Source: Agromyces cerinus (GTDB lineage Bacteria; Actinomycetota; Actinomycetes; Actinomycetales; Microbacteriaceae). From it: a stretch of 64,000 nucleotides of DNA. Below are positions 8,135-17,540 of this stretch, one piece after another (position 1 is the stretch's first letter; the number at the start of each line of letters is the position of its first letter). The notes under the pieces are model-generated. The model was not told the origin of the DNA, ran no database searches, and saw only the letters and a list, made by a program, of their open reading frames with translations. The DNA is taken from positions 3,534,001 through 3,598,000 of the forward strand of contig NZ_JAFBCT010000001.1 of assembly GCF_016907835.1 (NCBI RefSeq), given 5' to 3'. A program made the translations under genes and the position numbers.

Positions 8135-9325
8135 GTGAGCCGAAACACCGCGACCATCGCGCCGCCGCCGCAGCCGGCGTCGATCACGATCGCCCCGACG
8201 TCGATCGGGCGGGTGCTGCGGCATCCGGCGGCGAACGCCGAGTCGCTCGAGTCGATCGCACTGCTCATCGGCGCGGCGGTCTTCGTCATCGGTGGATCGG
8301 TCGCCTGGTTGGTGTTCATGGGCAAGGACCTGCCGATCGCCGGCCAGGGCTCGCTCGGCGAGTTCGTCGCGTTCGGCTCGGCGGTCGCCACCCTCATCGC
8401 CTTCCTCCTCGGCCGTCTCGCGCTGCGCACGCGCAGCGCCGCGGGCTTCGCCGATGCCGTGCTGCCGGGCCTCGACGCGCCCGGCGCGCGCATCCACTGG
8501 TTCGACCTCACCGCCATCGCACTGGCCCACGCCTTCATCGCGCTGCTCGGCTGGATCGGCCTCGCCGACCTGCTCGAGCAGAGCTTCCAGGGCGCGGTCG
8601 TCTTCACGATCCCCGGCGCCGTGCTCGCGGGCGTCGGCATGGCCGTCACCGCCTACGCAGTGTTCCTCTCCGCGGCGCACCTCACGCCGATGCTGCTCTC
8701 GTTCGTGCTCGCCCTCTTCCTCGTGGTGGGTGCGCTGGCGAGCATGCTGAGCTCGAGCGATCCGCTCTGGTGGCAGATGAACCTGAGCGCGCTCGGCATG
8801 ACCAACGACATCTCGGCGCTCGCGTTCAACCTGACCCTCATCATCGCCGGCGTGATCGTCACGACGATCGCGCGCTATGCGACGGCCGCGGTGCCGACGA
8901 CGACGCGCGCCGAGCTGCGCGGTCGCAATGTCGTGCGCGTGGGCCTGATCCTGATCGGCATCTTCCTGGCCTGCGTCGGCATCTTCCCGGTCGACCGGTT
9001 CTTCGAAATCCACAACACGGTCGCCACCGGCATGGCGATCGCCTTCGCGGTGCTCGTGATCGGACTGCGCTGGTTCATCCCGTCGATGCCGAAGGTGTTC
9101 ATCCTGCTCGGCTACGTCTACGTCGGCGTGATCGTCGTGCTCGCCGTCTTCTTCGCGACGGGGTACTACAACCTCACCGCGGTCGAGCTCGTCGCGGCGG
9201 TGCTGATCTTCAGCTGGATCATCGTCTTCCTCCGCAACACCGGCGCCATGCACGGGCAGTCGACGACGGATGCCGCGGCGACGCCGATCCCGGAGAAGTC
9301 GCGGGTGGTGTCGCCGCAGCCGTAG
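8135..9325 (+). CDS. Multi-pass membrane protein, possibly DUF998-like
   Basis: The protein has 396 residues with roughly ten hydrophobic segments and short loops; the C-terminal 40 residues are polar. GTG 8135 is preferred over upstream codons because a clear GAGGAG ribosome-binding site lies at 8124-8129. The helix pattern with polar and aromatic residues between paired helices (for example FPVDRFFEIHNTVATG) recalls DUF998 proteins, a family of unknown function, but the length is about twice that of a typical member, so it may be an internal duplication or another family. Confidence 0.65.
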   Translation: MSRNTATIAPPPQPASITIAPTSIGRVLRHPAANAESLESIALLIGAAVFVIGGSVAWLVFMGKDLPIAGQGSLGEFVAFGSAVATLIAFLLGRLALRTRSAAGFADAVLPGLDAPGARIHWFDLTAIALAHAFIALLGWIGLADLLEQSFQGAVVFTIPGAVLAGVGMAVTAYAVFLSAAHLTPMLLSFVLALFLVVGALASMLSSSDPLWWQMNLSALGMTNDISALAFNLTLIIAGVIVTTIARYATAAVPTTTRAELRGRNVVRVGLILIGIFLACVGIFPVDRFFEIHNTVATGMAIAFAVLVIGLRWFIPSMPKVFILLGYVYVGVIVVLAVFFATGYYNLTAVELVAAVLIFSWIIVFLRNTGAMHGQSTTDAAATPIPEKSRVVSPQP

Positions 9326-9351
9326 GCGCCGCCGCGCTCTGCGGAGCCCGC

Positions 9352-10506
9352 TCAGCGGAGCCCGCGGAAGAAGGTGCGGATGTCGCCGACGAGCAGGTCG
9401 GGGACCTCCATCGCCGGGAAGTGGCCCCCGCACTCGAACTCGGACCAGTGCACCACGTTGTTCTCGCGCTCGGCGACCCCGCGGATTCCGAAGTCTCCCG
9501 GGAACACCGCGACCCCTGAGGGGACACGGCTCGGCGGGGTCTCCTGTCCCCAACTGGCGCGCCCCTCGCGGTAGAGCCGGGCGGCCGACGTCGCGGTGCC
9601 CGTGAGCCAGTAGACGCTCACGTTCGTGAGCAGCTGGTCGAGGTCGACGGCGTCCTCGGGCAGCTCGGCTGCGGGGTCGGTCCACTCCGCGAATCGCTCG
9701 ACGATCCACGCGAGCTGAGCGGCGGGCGAATCCGAGAGCCCGACTCCGATCGTCTGCGGCCGCGTCGACTGGATGATCGCGTAGCCGGCGCCCTCCTCCA
9801 GCTGACGCTGCATGGCGGCGAGCCGGGCCTGCTCGGCGTCGCTCATCGCCGCGAACTCCGCAGGATCCCCCGAGGGGAAGCCGAGACCGCCGTTCACGTG
9901 CACGCCGATGACGTGCTCCGGTGCGAGCCTTCCGAGCATCGGCGAGATCACCGCGCCGGTGTCGCCGCCCTGGGCGCCGTAGCGCTCGTAGCCGAGCCGT
10001 TCCATGAGCTCGACCCACGCGCGGGCGATCCGCGACATGTCCCAGCCGGTCTCGTGGGTCGGGCCCGAGAAGGCGAACCCGGGCATCGACGGGGCCACGA
10101 CGTGGAAGGCGTCGGCGGGGTCGCCGCCGTGGGCGCGCGGGTCGGTGAGCGGTCCGATGATCTGCATGAACTCGACGATCGAACCCGGCCACCCGTGCGT
10201 GATGAGGAGCGGCATGGCATCGGGCTCGGGGGAGCGCACGTGCAGGAAGTGCACGTTCTGGCCGTCGATCGTCGTCGTGAACTGCGGGAACCCGTTGAGC
10301 GCCGCTTCGTGCTCGCGCCAGTCGTACGTGGTTCGCCAGTGGTCGGCGAGCCCCTGCAGGTAGCCGGTCGGCGTACCGTACGACCAACCGACGCCCGGCA
10401 GCTCGTCGGGCCAGCGCGTGTCGGCGAGACGGCGGTTCAACTCGTCGAGCTGCGCCTGGGGGATGTCGATGCGGAAGGGCCGGATCTCGGTGCTGTCGTG
10501 AGTCAT
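9352..10506 (-). CDS. Epoxide hydrolase (EHN-domain alpha/beta hydrolase)
   Basis: The 384-residue protein begins with the epoxide-hydrolase N-terminal domain ([34 protein letters not shown]), followed by an alpha/beta hydrolase fold. The oxyanion HGWPG is at 104-108, the nucleophile aspartate is in QGGDTGA (D182), and the general-base histidine is in CGGHFPAME (H362). Such enzymes open epoxides to diols in the cytoplasm. The chosen start [10 protein letters not shown] at 10506 fits family alignments. A UUCG-loop terminator lies just upstream, so it has its own promoter. Substrate is unknown; microsomal-like xenobiotic or terpenoid epoxides are possible. Confidence 0.88.
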   Translation of the reverse strand: MTHDSTEIRPFRIDIPQAQLDELNRRLADTRWPDELPGVGWSYGTPTGYLQGLADHWRTTYDWREHEAALNGFPQFTTTIDGQNVHFLHVRSPEPDAMPLLITHGWPGSIVEFMQIIGPLTDPRAHGGDPADAFHVVAPSMPGFAFSGPTHETGWDMSRIARAWVELMERLGYERYGAQGGDTGAVISPMLGRLAPEHVIGVHVNGGLGFPSGDPAEFAAMSDAEQARLAAMQRQLEEGAGYAIIQSTRPQTIGVGLSDSPAAQLAWIVERFAEWTDPAAELPEDAVDLDQLLTNVSVYWLTGTATSAARLYREGRASWGQETPPSRVPSGVAVFPGDFGIRGVAERENNVVHWSEFECGGHFPAMEVPDLLVGDIRTFFRGLR

Positions 10507-10584
10507 GCCACCGACCCTACGGACCCATCCGGTCAGTTCTCGTCCGGTATCCGAAGCTCGCCGCACGAGGCGCTGCGGACGCGA

Positions 10585-10616
10585 AGAGGGTCGGATGCCG
10601 AAGCATCCGACCCTCT
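10585..10616 (-). terminator. Strong hairpin with UUCG tetraloop after the SHOCT gene
   Basis: A perfect 14-base inverted repeat surrounds four bases that read TTCG on the minus strand, closed by C-G, which is the exceptionally stable cUUCGg tetraloop. It lies 18 bases downstream of the SHOCT gene stop and before the epoxide hydrolase start. Confidence 0.8.
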
Positions 10617-10633
10617 CAGCTGCAGGTCTGGAA

Positions 10634-11041
10634 TCAGACGGTCTGCGTGGGGTGCGCGAGCGCCTTGGCCTTCAGGAGGTCGAACTCCTGCTGGGTGATG
10701 CTGCCGGAGTCGAGCAGGGCCTTGGCCTTCGCGATCTCATCGGACGGGCTGGCGGAGCCGGCGGTCTGACGGATGTACGCGTCGGTCGCGGCCTGCGCCT
10801 GCTTGTACTCCTTCTGCGAGCGCTCGGCCATGCTGTTGCCGCGGGCGATCAGGTACACCAGCGCGGTGATGAACGGCACGAAGATCAGGAAGATGATCCA
10901 CACCGCCTTCCACCAGCCGTTGAGCTTCTGGTCGCGGAACAGGTCGCCGATGATCGCGAAGAGCGCGAAGAGGTAGGCGATGAACGCGAACGCCCAGATG
11001 AACCACCAGATCAGCTCCCAGAAATTTTCCCAAAAACTCAT
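10634..11041 (-). CDS. PLDc_N/SHOCT domain membrane protein
   Basis: This 135-residue protein has two transmembrane helices in a Trp/Phe-rich N-terminal half, with the [20 protein letters not shown] pattern typical of the phospholipase-D N-terminal (PLDc_N) membrane module. It ends in a short SHOCT motif ([29 protein letters not shown]). SHOCT modules occur on many small actinobacterial membrane proteins and are thought to mediate oligomerisation. The function is unknown; it may be a membrane-stress protein. It is divergent from the mechanosensitive channel gene next door. A second SHOCT protein lies at 17541. Confidence 0.82.
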   Translation of the reverse strand: MSFWENFWELIWWFIWAFAFIAYLFALFAIIGDLFRDQKLNGWWKAVWIIFLIFVPFITALVYLIARGNSMAERSQKEYKQAQAATDAYIRQTAGSASPSDEIAKAKALLDSGSITQQEFDLLKAKALAHPTQTV

Positions 11042-11231
11042 GTGCGTGTGCAGCCTTTCACTGTGAATGAACGCCCCCCATAGAGCGCCGCTGAGGCGAA
11101 CCTATCGCGCGGCACGGTCGCGCGTCCAGATGGCGCGCGGGCGGTCGCTCGCGCGGGTGTCGGCCGGCATCGACGGCGTGCATCCCTGCGGCGAGGCACC
11201 CGCGCCGGTACTCTCGCATCGGGAGGGGAAC

Positions 11232-12053
11232 GTGGCGGACTGGGTGGCATCGCTCGACATCGATGGATGGAGCCTCGGCTTCGCCCTGCTCACGGCGATC
11301 GCGACCTGGGTGCTCGCCGTGCTCGCCCGCAAGGGCACCCGCAGCCTCCTCGCCAAGGTGCCCGCGCTCACTCCGGCGGTGCAGACGCTCATCGTGCGAG
11401 TTGTGAACTACGGCATCATCCTGCTCGGTGTCGGCATCGCGCTCAGTTTCTTCGGTGCGTCGATCCAGCCGCTCATCGCCGTCGCGCTCATCGTCGGCGT
11501 CGTGCTCGTGCTGGTGCTGCGCGGCATCGCCGACAACTTCGCCGCGGGCGTGGTGCTGCAGACCCGCCGGCCGATCGCGATCGGCGACGAGATCGAGAGC
11601 GACGGCACGGTCGGGATCGTGCAGGAGCTCAACGGCCGCGCGGTCGTGGTGCGCACGGTCGACGGGCAGACGGTGCACCTGCCGAACGCCGAGGTGCTCC
11701 AGAACCCGCTCGTCAACAACTCCGCCCACGGCGCTCGCCGCAGCACCGTCGAGGTGCGCGTCGCGACCGGAACCGCGACGCCCTCTCTCGACGAGGTCTG
11801 CGCCGTCGCGATCGACGCCGCCGCCGCCGCCACGGGCGTGCACCGCCACGAGCCGCTCGTCGTGCGCACCATCGCGCGCACCCCGACGCGCACGGTGCTC
11901 CACCTCCAGGTCTGGCACCACCCCCTGCACGGCGTCGCCGTGCGCTCCGCGGTCGTCGATGCCGTCGCCGACGCGCTGGCCTCCCATTCGTTCGACGCCG
12001 TGGTGACGAGCGACGTGCCCGCCACGCCCCTCACCCCCGCAGACAGGATCTGA
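11232..12053 (+). CDS. MscS-family mechanosensitive ion channel
   Basis: The 273-residue protein has three hydrophobic segments. The last (ALIVGVVLVLVLRGIADNFAAGVVL) is the pore-lining helix that runs into the MscS beta domain, with RPIAIGDEIESDGTVGIVQEL and VDGQTVHLPNAEVLQNPLVN as the family hallmark. It opens under membrane tension to release solutes during hypo-osmotic shock. GTG 11232 is chosen because GGGAGGGG lies just before it; longer in-frame starts extend over a divergent promoter region. The CLC-family gene starts three bases after its stop, so the two are probably cotranscribed. Confidence 0.85.
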   Translation: MADWVASLDIDGWSLGFALLTAIATWVLAVLARKGTRSLLAKVPALTPAVQTLIVRVVNYGIILLGVGIALSFFGASIQPLIAVALIVGVVLVLVLRGIADNFAAGVVLQTRRPIAIGDEIESDGTVGIVQELNGRAVVVRTVDGQTVHLPNAEVLQNPLVNNSAHGARRSTVEVRVATGTATPSLDEVCAVAIDAAAAATGVHRHEPLVVRTIARTPTRTVLHLQVWHHPLHGVAVRSAVVDAVADALASHSFDAVVTSDVPATPLTPADRI

Positions 12054-12055
12054 TC

Positions 12056-13363
12056 GTGAGCCTCGCCACCCCGCCGCGCGACCCCGCGGTCACCCCCAAG
12101 CGCCTGCTCCTCCTCGCCATTCCGGCGCTCGCGATCGGCGTGATCTCCGCGCTCATCCTCTTCGGGCTCGACCGGCTCGCCGCCGTGCTGCAGTCGGCGC
12201 TCTGGGATGCGTTGCCCGATGCACTCGGCGTCGACCCGTCGGGCTGGTGGATCGTGCTCGTCCTGACGCTCACCGGGCTCGCGGTGGGGCTCGTGCTGCG
12301 GTTCGTGCCGGGGCACGGCGGCCCCGACTCGGCGACCACCGAGCTCGTCGAGGAGCCGCAGCCGCTCAAGAACCTGCCCGGCCTGCTCATCGTGACGGTG
12401 CTCGCCCTCGCCGGAGGTGTGAGCCTCGGCCCAGAGAACCCGATCATCGCCGTCAACACCGCGCTCATGGTGGCGCTCATTGCACGACTCATCCCGTCGG
12501 TGCCGAAGCAGCTCACGGTGCTGCTCGCCGCGTCGGCCACGATCGGCGCTCTCTTCGGAACACCGGTGGCCGCCGCACTCGTCTTCACCGGCATCGTCGC
12601 GGCGCTGAAGTCGGGCGGGGCGCTGTGGGACCGCCTGTTCCTTCCACTCGTCGCCGCCGGCGCCGGTGCGTTCACGATGCGTCTCGTCGGCGCGCCGATC
12701 TTCTCGTTCTCCCTTCCGCCCTACGGTGCGCCGCAGGCGCTCGACCTCCTCACCGGCGCGATCGTCGCGACCGCAGCCGCGGTCATCGGGCTCGCGATGC
12801 TCGCGGCGTTCCCGATCATCTACCGGGCGATGCACTCGCTCCGGCATCCGGTGCTCATCGCCACGGCCGGCGGGTTGCTCCTCGGACTCCTGGGCCTGCT
12901 CGGCGGCCCGATCACGATGTTCAAGGGGCTGGAGGAGATCGGCGACCTGCTCGAGGACCCGACCGCCTACGACGCGCCGCAACTCGCCGCGATCGCGGGC
13001 ATCAAGATCCTCGCGCTGCTCATCGCGGCGAGCTCCCTGTTCCGCGGCGGTCGCGTGTTCCCCGCCACGTTCATCGCGGTGGCGCTCGGCATGCTCGGGC
13101 ACGCGCTGATCCCGTCGCTTCCGCTCGGCCTCGCCGTCGGCTGCGCGATCGTCGGCGTGCTGCTCGTCGTGACCCGCGACGGCTGGATCGCGATCTTCGT
13201 GGGCGTCGCCGTCGCCGGCGACATCACGATCCTGCCGATGCTCTGCGTGATCGTGCTGCCGGCCTGGCTCCTCGTCACGGGCGCGCCGGAGTTCCGGATC
13301 CTGCCGCCGAAGAAGGACCCTGAGGCCGCACCGACCCCCTCGGCGCCCGCCGGCGCCGACTGA
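12056..13363 (+). CDS. CLC-superfamily chloride channel/transporter (YfeO-like)
   Basis: The 435-residue membrane protein keeps, in order, the three loop motifs that build the CLC anion pathway, although altered: GHGGP (86-90) for GSGIP, GPENP (125-129) for GKxGP/GREGP, and GGRVFP (331-336) for GGxFxP. The missing serine of the first motif and glutamate of the second suggest changed selectivity or gating. Its layout is closer to the uncharacterised YfeO group than to ClcA. It starts at GTG 12056, three bases downstream of the MscS gene, suggesting a joint role in ion or osmotic balance. Confidence 0.82.
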   Translation: MSLATPPRDPAVTPKRLLLLAIPALAIGVISALILFGLDRLAAVLQSALWDALPDALGVDPSGWWIVLVLTLTGLAVGLVLRFVPGHGGPDSATTELVEEPQPLKNLPGLLIVTVLALAGGVSLGPENPIIAVNTALMVALIARLIPSVPKQLTVLLAASATIGALFGTPVAAALVFTGIVAALKSGGALWDRLFLPLVAAGAGAFTMRLVGAPIFSFSLPPYGAPQALDLLTGAIVATAAAVIGLAMLAAFPIIYRAMHSLRHPVLIATAGGLLLGLLGLLGGPITMFKGLEEIGDLLEDPTAYDAPQLAAIAGIKILALLIAASSLFRGGRVFPATFIAVALGMLGHALIPSLPLGLAVGCAIVGVLLVVTRDGWIAIFVGVAVAGDITILPMLCVIVLPAWLLVTGAPEFRILPPKKDPEAAPTPSAPAGAD

Positions 13364-13449
13364 CGGCGCTGACACGACGCGGTGCGAGGCGAGCGGCGCC
13401 GGGAGGCATCCGCTCGCTAGTGTCGTTGTGAGCAAACGGAGGGGGACCG

Positions 13450-15105
13450 GTGCAGAAACCGCTGGCAGGACTCAGCAGGAGGAACGTCGTACGCGAACTG
13501 ACCGCGGGCGTCACCCTGCTCGCGATCGCGATCCCGCTGAACATCGGCTACGCGCAGATCGCCGGTCTGCCGCCGACCGCCGGCCTGTACGCGCTCATCG
13601 TGCCGACCGTCATCTACGCGCTGGTGGTCTCGTCGCGACAGCTGGTCGTGTCACCGGATGCCGCGGCCGCCGCCCTCGTCGCCTCGTCCCTCGGCGGGCT
13701 CGCGACCGCCGGCAGCGCCGACTACTCGACACTGGCGCTCGCGCAGGCGATCATCTGCGGCATCCTCTTCGTGTTCATGTCGGTCTTCAAGCTCGGCTTC
13801 ATCGCGAACTTCCTGTCGAAGCCGATCCTCGTCGGCTTCGTCGGCGGTCTCGCGCTCGACATCCTCGTGAGCCAGATCGCGAAGATGCTGGGCGTGAAGA
13901 TCGACTCGGGCGGCGAGTTCGTCGACAAGGTCGGCGGGCTCGTGACCGGACTCGGCACGACCAACCCGTGGTCGCTCGTCATCGCGGCGCTCTCGGTCGC
14001 GGTGCTCATCGTCGGCCAGCGATACCTGCGGCTCGTGCCGTGGGCGCTCATCGTGCTCGTCGTCGCGACGATCGCGGTCGTGCTCGCCGATCTCGACGAC
14101 GCCGGTGTCGACGTTCTGGGCGAGGTGCCGGCAGGTCCGCCCGCGTTCACCTGGCCCGTCATCGACTGGTCGATGTGGCTCATGCTCGTGCCGTCGGCGA
14201 TCGCGCTCACGATGGTGACGACGGCCGAGGGCCTGCTCGTCTCCCGTTCCTATGGCGAGAAGCGCAACTACTCGACGCGGCCGAACCGCGACCTCTTCGC
14301 CTTCGGCCTCGGCAACATCGCCGCCGGCGCGAGCGGCAGCTTCGCCATGGGATCGTCGACCTCGCGCACGGCGGCGATGGACCAGGCGGGTTCGCGCACG
14401 CAGCTGCCGTCACTCGTGCTCGCCGTCGGCACGCTCCTGCTGCTGCTCTTCGGCACCGCCCTGCTCGCCGACATCCCGTCGCCCGCGATCGGCGCCATCG
14501 TCGGCGTCGCGATCCTGCCGCTGCTCGGCATCAAGGACTTCCGCATGCTGTGGAGGGTCGACCGCTTCGAGTTCGCGGTCGCCGCCGTCTGCTTCCTCGT
14601 GACGCTCTTCGTCGGATCGATCCCCGGCATCCTCGTCGCGTTCGTGCTGGCGCTCATCAACCTCGCGAAGCGGGCGGCGAACCCGCCGATCGACGTGCTC
14701 GCCGCCGGCGACTCGCCCACGCAGTCGCTCCTCGGCGAGGCGCCCCCCGGCACCATGACGGCGCCGGGCGTGATCGTCATCCGCCTCGCTGCGCCGCTGT
14801 TCTTCGCGAACGGCTCGGTCTTCGACGACGCCGTGAAGAAGGCCGTGAAGGCCGTGCCCGAGGGTACGGTGCAGCACGTCGTCATCGACATGGAGGCCGT
14901 CACCGACGTCGACGTGACGGGTGCCGAGAGCTTCACGGCGCTCGTCGCCTGGCTCGACGCCCGCAGCATCGAGCTCGGGTTCAGCCGCGTGCGGCCCGAC
15001 GCCAGGGAGCGGCTGACCGATCTCGGCCTGCTCGGCGACCGCCGCATCTTCGACACCAACCGAGCCGCGATCGCGGTGCTCTCGAGCGCACCGCAGCAGC
15101 AGTAG
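13450..15105 (+). CDS. SulP-family anion permease with STAS domain
   Basis: The 551-residue protein has the SulP signature near its N-terminus (IGYAQIAGLPPTAGLYALIVP), about eleven to twelve transmembrane helices and a C-terminal cytoplasmic STAS domain (about 435-545, with VIDMEAVTDVDVTGAESF). Family members carry sulfate, bicarbonate or dicarboxylates. Start GTG 13450 is preceded by a GGAGGGGG ribosome-binding site at 13438-13445. No carbonic anhydrase or sulfate-assimilation gene is nearby, so the substrate is open. A small 6-base-pair hairpin at 15111-15125 separates it from the GAP gene. Confidence 0.88.
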   Translation: MQKPLAGLSRRNVVRELTAGVTLLAIAIPLNIGYAQIAGLPPTAGLYALIVPTVIYALVVSSRQLVVSPDAAAAALVASSLGGLATAGSADYSTLALAQAIICGILFVFMSVFKLGFIANFLSKPILVGFVGGLALDILVSQIAKMLGVKIDSGGEFVDKVGGLVTGLGTTNPWSLVIAALSVAVLIVGQRYLRLVPWALIVLVVATIAVVLADLDDAGVDVLGEVPAGPPAFTWPVIDWSMWLMLVPSAIALTMVTTAEGLLVSRSYGEKRNYSTRPNRDLFAFGLGNIAAGASGSFAMGSSTSRTAAMDQAGSRTQLPSLVLAVGTLLLLLFGTALLADIPSPAIGAIVGVAILPLLGIKDFRMLWRVDRFEFAVAAVCFLVTLFVGSIPGILVAFVLALINLAKRAANPPIDVLAAGDSPTQSLLGEAPPGTMTAPGVIVIRLAAPLFFANGSVFDDAVKKAVKAVPEGTVQHVVIDMEAVTDVDVTGAESFTALVAWLDARSIELGFSRVRPDARERLTDLGLLGDRRIFDTNRAAIAVLSSAPQQQ

Positions 15106-15141
15106 ACGACGGCGGCATCGCCGCCAGACAGGAGTACACAC

Positions 15142-15813
15142 ATGGGCGAGGTCATCGGCGGCATCCTGCCGCTCGCACTCGGCATCGCGATCAGCCCGAT
15201 CCCGATCATCGCGGCGATCCTCATGCTGCTCTCGCCGAAGGCGAAGGGCACGAGCGTCGGCTTCATGCTCGGCTGGGTGCTCGGCATCGTCGTCGCGGTC
15301 GTCGTGTTCACCCTGCTCGCCTCGATCATCCCCGCGGCGGACCCCGATGCCTCGAAGCCGATCGCCGGCGTGATCAAGCTCCTCCTCGGCGCGGGCCTGC
15401 TCTTCCTCGCTCTGAAGCAGTGGCGCGGGCGACCGAAGGACGGCGAGGCGGCGGCGCTGCCGAAGTGGATGTCGGCGATCGACTCGATGACCACGATGCG
15501 CGGAGCGGTGCTCGGCTTCCTGCTCTCGGCCGTCAACCCGAAGAACCTCCTCATGGCGGCGGGCGCGGGCGTGCTGATCGGCACCGCGGGCCTGAACGGC
15601 GGCGAGATCACGCTCGTCATCGTGATCTTCGTGATCATCGCCGCATGCTCGGTCGCCGTGCCCGTGATCGCGTACCTCCTCGCCTCCGAGAAGATGGCGG
15701 GCCCGCTCGAGTCGCTCCGCGGCTGGCTCGTGCAGAACAATGCGACCGTCATGGCGGTGCTGCTCCTCGTGATCGGCGTCGTGATGATCGGCAAGGGCAT
15801 CGGAAGCTTCTGA
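15142..15813 (+). CDS. GAP/Sap-family membrane protein (SfLAP-like)
   Basis: The 223-residue protein has six hydrophobic helices with the conserved N-terminal pattern LALGIAISPIPIIAAILML and internal AVNPKNLLMA of the GAP (Gap/Sap, sulfolipid-addressing) family. Mycobacterial members are needed for transport of glycopeptidolipids or sulfolipids to the surface. A role in exporting a cell-envelope lipid or other solute is plausible. It follows sulP and overlaps the next gene (TGATG at 15811-15815). Confidence 0.8.
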   Translation: MGEVIGGILPLALGIAISPIPIIAAILMLLSPKAKGTSVGFMLGWVLGIVVAVVVFTLLASIIPAADPDASKPIAGVIKLLLGAGLLFLALKQWRGRPKDGEAAALPKWMSAIDSMTTMRGAVLGFLLSAVNPKNLLMAAGAGVLIGTAGLNGGEITLVIVIFVIIAACSVAVPVIAYLLASEKMAGPLESLRGWLVQNNATVMAVLLLVIGVVMIGKGIGSF

Positions 15814-17024
15814 TGACGGATGCCGCGGGGCCGAACCCCTCCGCCACCGAGGCGCCGGTCGGGGAGCCGGCCGAAGCCCCGGCCGAAGCCCTGAGCGGGG
15901 CACCGGCAGCGCCGACGGCCACGGACGTCGCCGAGCCCGTGCAGGCGCGGCCTCCCGCGGCCGAGCCGCCCTCGCCGCCGGCCCGTGCCACCGCGGGCGG
16001 CCTCGCCCACGGCACCCGAGTGCTCATCACGATCGCCGCCGCATGCATCGTCTTCGCCGGGGTCTGGTTCGCCCGCGACATCCTCGCCCCCGCCGCGGTC
16101 GCCGCGGTCGTGGTGATCATCGCCCACCCGGTGCGCCGGCCGCTCGAGCGTCGGGGCTGGCCGAGCTGGCTCGCGACGACCGCGGTGATCGTCGTCGCGT
16201 ACCTGATCCTCGCGATCCTCGGCACGCTGCTCGTCGTGGCCTCCGCTCAGTTCATCGGCATGCTGCCCGACTACGCCGACGAGCTGGCGACGACCGTGCA
16301 GGCCGTGTACGACTGGCTCACGTCGCTCGGCATGACGAGCGAGGCGGCCAGCTCGGCGGCCGCCGCGATCGACCCGAAGACGCTGCTCACCTTCGCTGCA
16401 GGCGTCGCCGATGCGGTGCTCGGCGCCGCGACCGCGTTCTTCTTCGTGCTGGCCTACGTCATCTTCATGGCGGCGGATGCCTCGAGCCTCAGCCGCGGCG
16501 ACCGGGTCTTCGGCACCCCGGCTGGCGACCGGATCGGCGCCCGCTACTTCTCGGGCGTGCGCCGCTACTACGTCGTGAACGCGAGCTTCGGGCTCGTGGT
16601 CGCCGTGCTCGACGGCCTGTTCCTCTGGTGGATCGGCGTGCCGATCCCGATCGTGTGGGCGATCCTCGCGTTCGTCACGAACTTCATCCCGAACATCGGC
16701 TTCGTGATCGGCCTGATTCCGCCGGCGGTGCTCGCGCTCGTGGTCGGCGGGTGGCCGCTCGCCCTCGCCGTGGTGGCCGCGTACTGCGTCATCAACGTCG
16801 TGCTGCAGGTGCTCGTGCAGCCGAAGTTCGTGAGCGACGCGGTGGGGCTCAGCCTCACGCTGACCTTCTTCTCCGTCGTGTTCTGGACGCTCGTGATCGG
16901 GCCCATCGGGGCGATCCTCTGCATCCCGCTGACGCTGCTCGTGCGGGCGCTGCTGCTCGAACCCGACGAACGCTCGGGGCCGCTGCGACGGCTGTCGGGA
17001 GACCCGCATCCGGAGCGAACCTGA
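15813..17024 (+). CDS. AI-2E-family (PerM/TqsA-like) permease
   Basis: The 403-residue protein has an 80-residue Ala/Pro-rich cytoplasmic N-terminus, then about seven to eight transmembrane helices with family motifs: FARDILAPAAVAAVVVII, RRYYVVNASFGLVVAVLDG, FVTNFIPNIGFVIGLIPPAVLAL and a C-terminal GPIGAILCIPLTLLVRALL. AI-2E family proteins include TqsA (autoinducer-2 export) and Na+/H+ antiporters; most are uncharacterised. The ATG at 15813 overlaps the GAP gene stop, indicating translational coupling. Confidence 0.85.
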   Translation: MTDAAGPNPSATEAPVGEPAEAPAEALSGAPAAPTATDVAEPVQARPPAAEPPSPPARATAGGLAHGTRVLITIAAACIVFAGVWFARDILAPAAVAAVVVIIAHPVRRPLERRGWPSWLATTAVIVVAYLILAILGTLLVVASAQFIGMLPDYADELATTVQAVYDWLTSLGMTSEAASSAAAAIDPKTLLTFAAGVADAVLGAATAFFFVLAYVIFMAADASSLSRGDRVFGTPAGDRIGARYFSGVRRYYVVNASFGLVVAVLDGLFLWWIGVPIPIVWAILAFVTNFIPNIGFVIGLIPPAVLALVVGGWPLALAVVAAYCVINVVLQVLVQPKFVSDAVGLSLTLTFFSVVFWTLVIGPIGAILCIPLTLLVRALLLEPDERSGPLRRLSGDPHPERT

Positions 17025-17107
17025 CGTTCCGCGGGGATTCACCGCGCCGCTCTGGCGTTCGAGGCCTGCGCGCGCGTAGTCTGCAACCACGTGAGATTGG
17101 GGAGATC

Positions 17108-17536
17108 ATGGCGGAGTTCGAATACGGCCCGGTAGAGCTGTATCTGGTGGGGTTCGAGGGCGACCGCCCAGACCCGGGCACCCTCGAGGCGATCGGCGAA
17201 CTGGTCGAGGGCGGTGAGATCCGGTTGCTCGACTTCCTCGTGATCTCGCGCGAACTCGACGGCTCGGTGCTGATCACCGAATTCGATCAGGTGAGCGACG
17301 AGTACGGGTTCGGCACCGTCGAGCTCGAGGCGATCGGCCTCGTGGCCGAAGAAGACGCCCACGAACTCGGCCAGGGCATTCCGCCCGGCACCTCGGGCGC
17401 ACTGCTTGCGATCGAGCTCGTGTGGGCGAAGCGGCTCGCGTCGAAGTTCGCCCAGTCGGGCGGCATCGTGTTGCAGACCGAACGAATCCCGGCGCCCGTC
17501 GTGAACGCCGCGCTCGCCGAAGCAGAAGAGGAGTAG
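17108..17536 (+). CDS. DUF6325-type cytoplasmic protein
   Basis: The 142-residue acidic protein (MAEFEYGPVELYLVGFEG) has no signal or membrane helix. It matches the small actinobacterial proteins now called DUF6325 (earlier DUF1269-like), with FGTVELEAIGL and a Pro-Gly-Thr-Ser turn before a helical region. It is paired with the SHOCT protein four bases downstream, an arrangement often seen in Actinobacteria near envelope stress genes. Function is unknown. Confidence 0.75.
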   Translation: MAEFEYGPVELYLVGFEGDRPDPGTLEAIGELVEGGEIRLLDFLVISRELDGSVLITEFDQVSDEYGFGTVELEAIGLVAEEDAHELGQGIPPGTSGALLAIELVWAKRLASKFAQSGGIVLQTERIPAPVVNAALAEAEEE

Positions 17537-17540
17537 GAAG

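Noticed and set aside
7487..10387. Long minus-strand open frame over the clpS to epoxide hydrolase region
   Set aside because: No recognisable motifs, composition dominated by Arg/Asp/His, and it overlaps several well-supported genes.
14268..17090. Large minus-strand open frame opposite sulP, GAP and AI-2E genes
   Set aside because: It is a mirror frame of three membrane proteins with clear family motifs.
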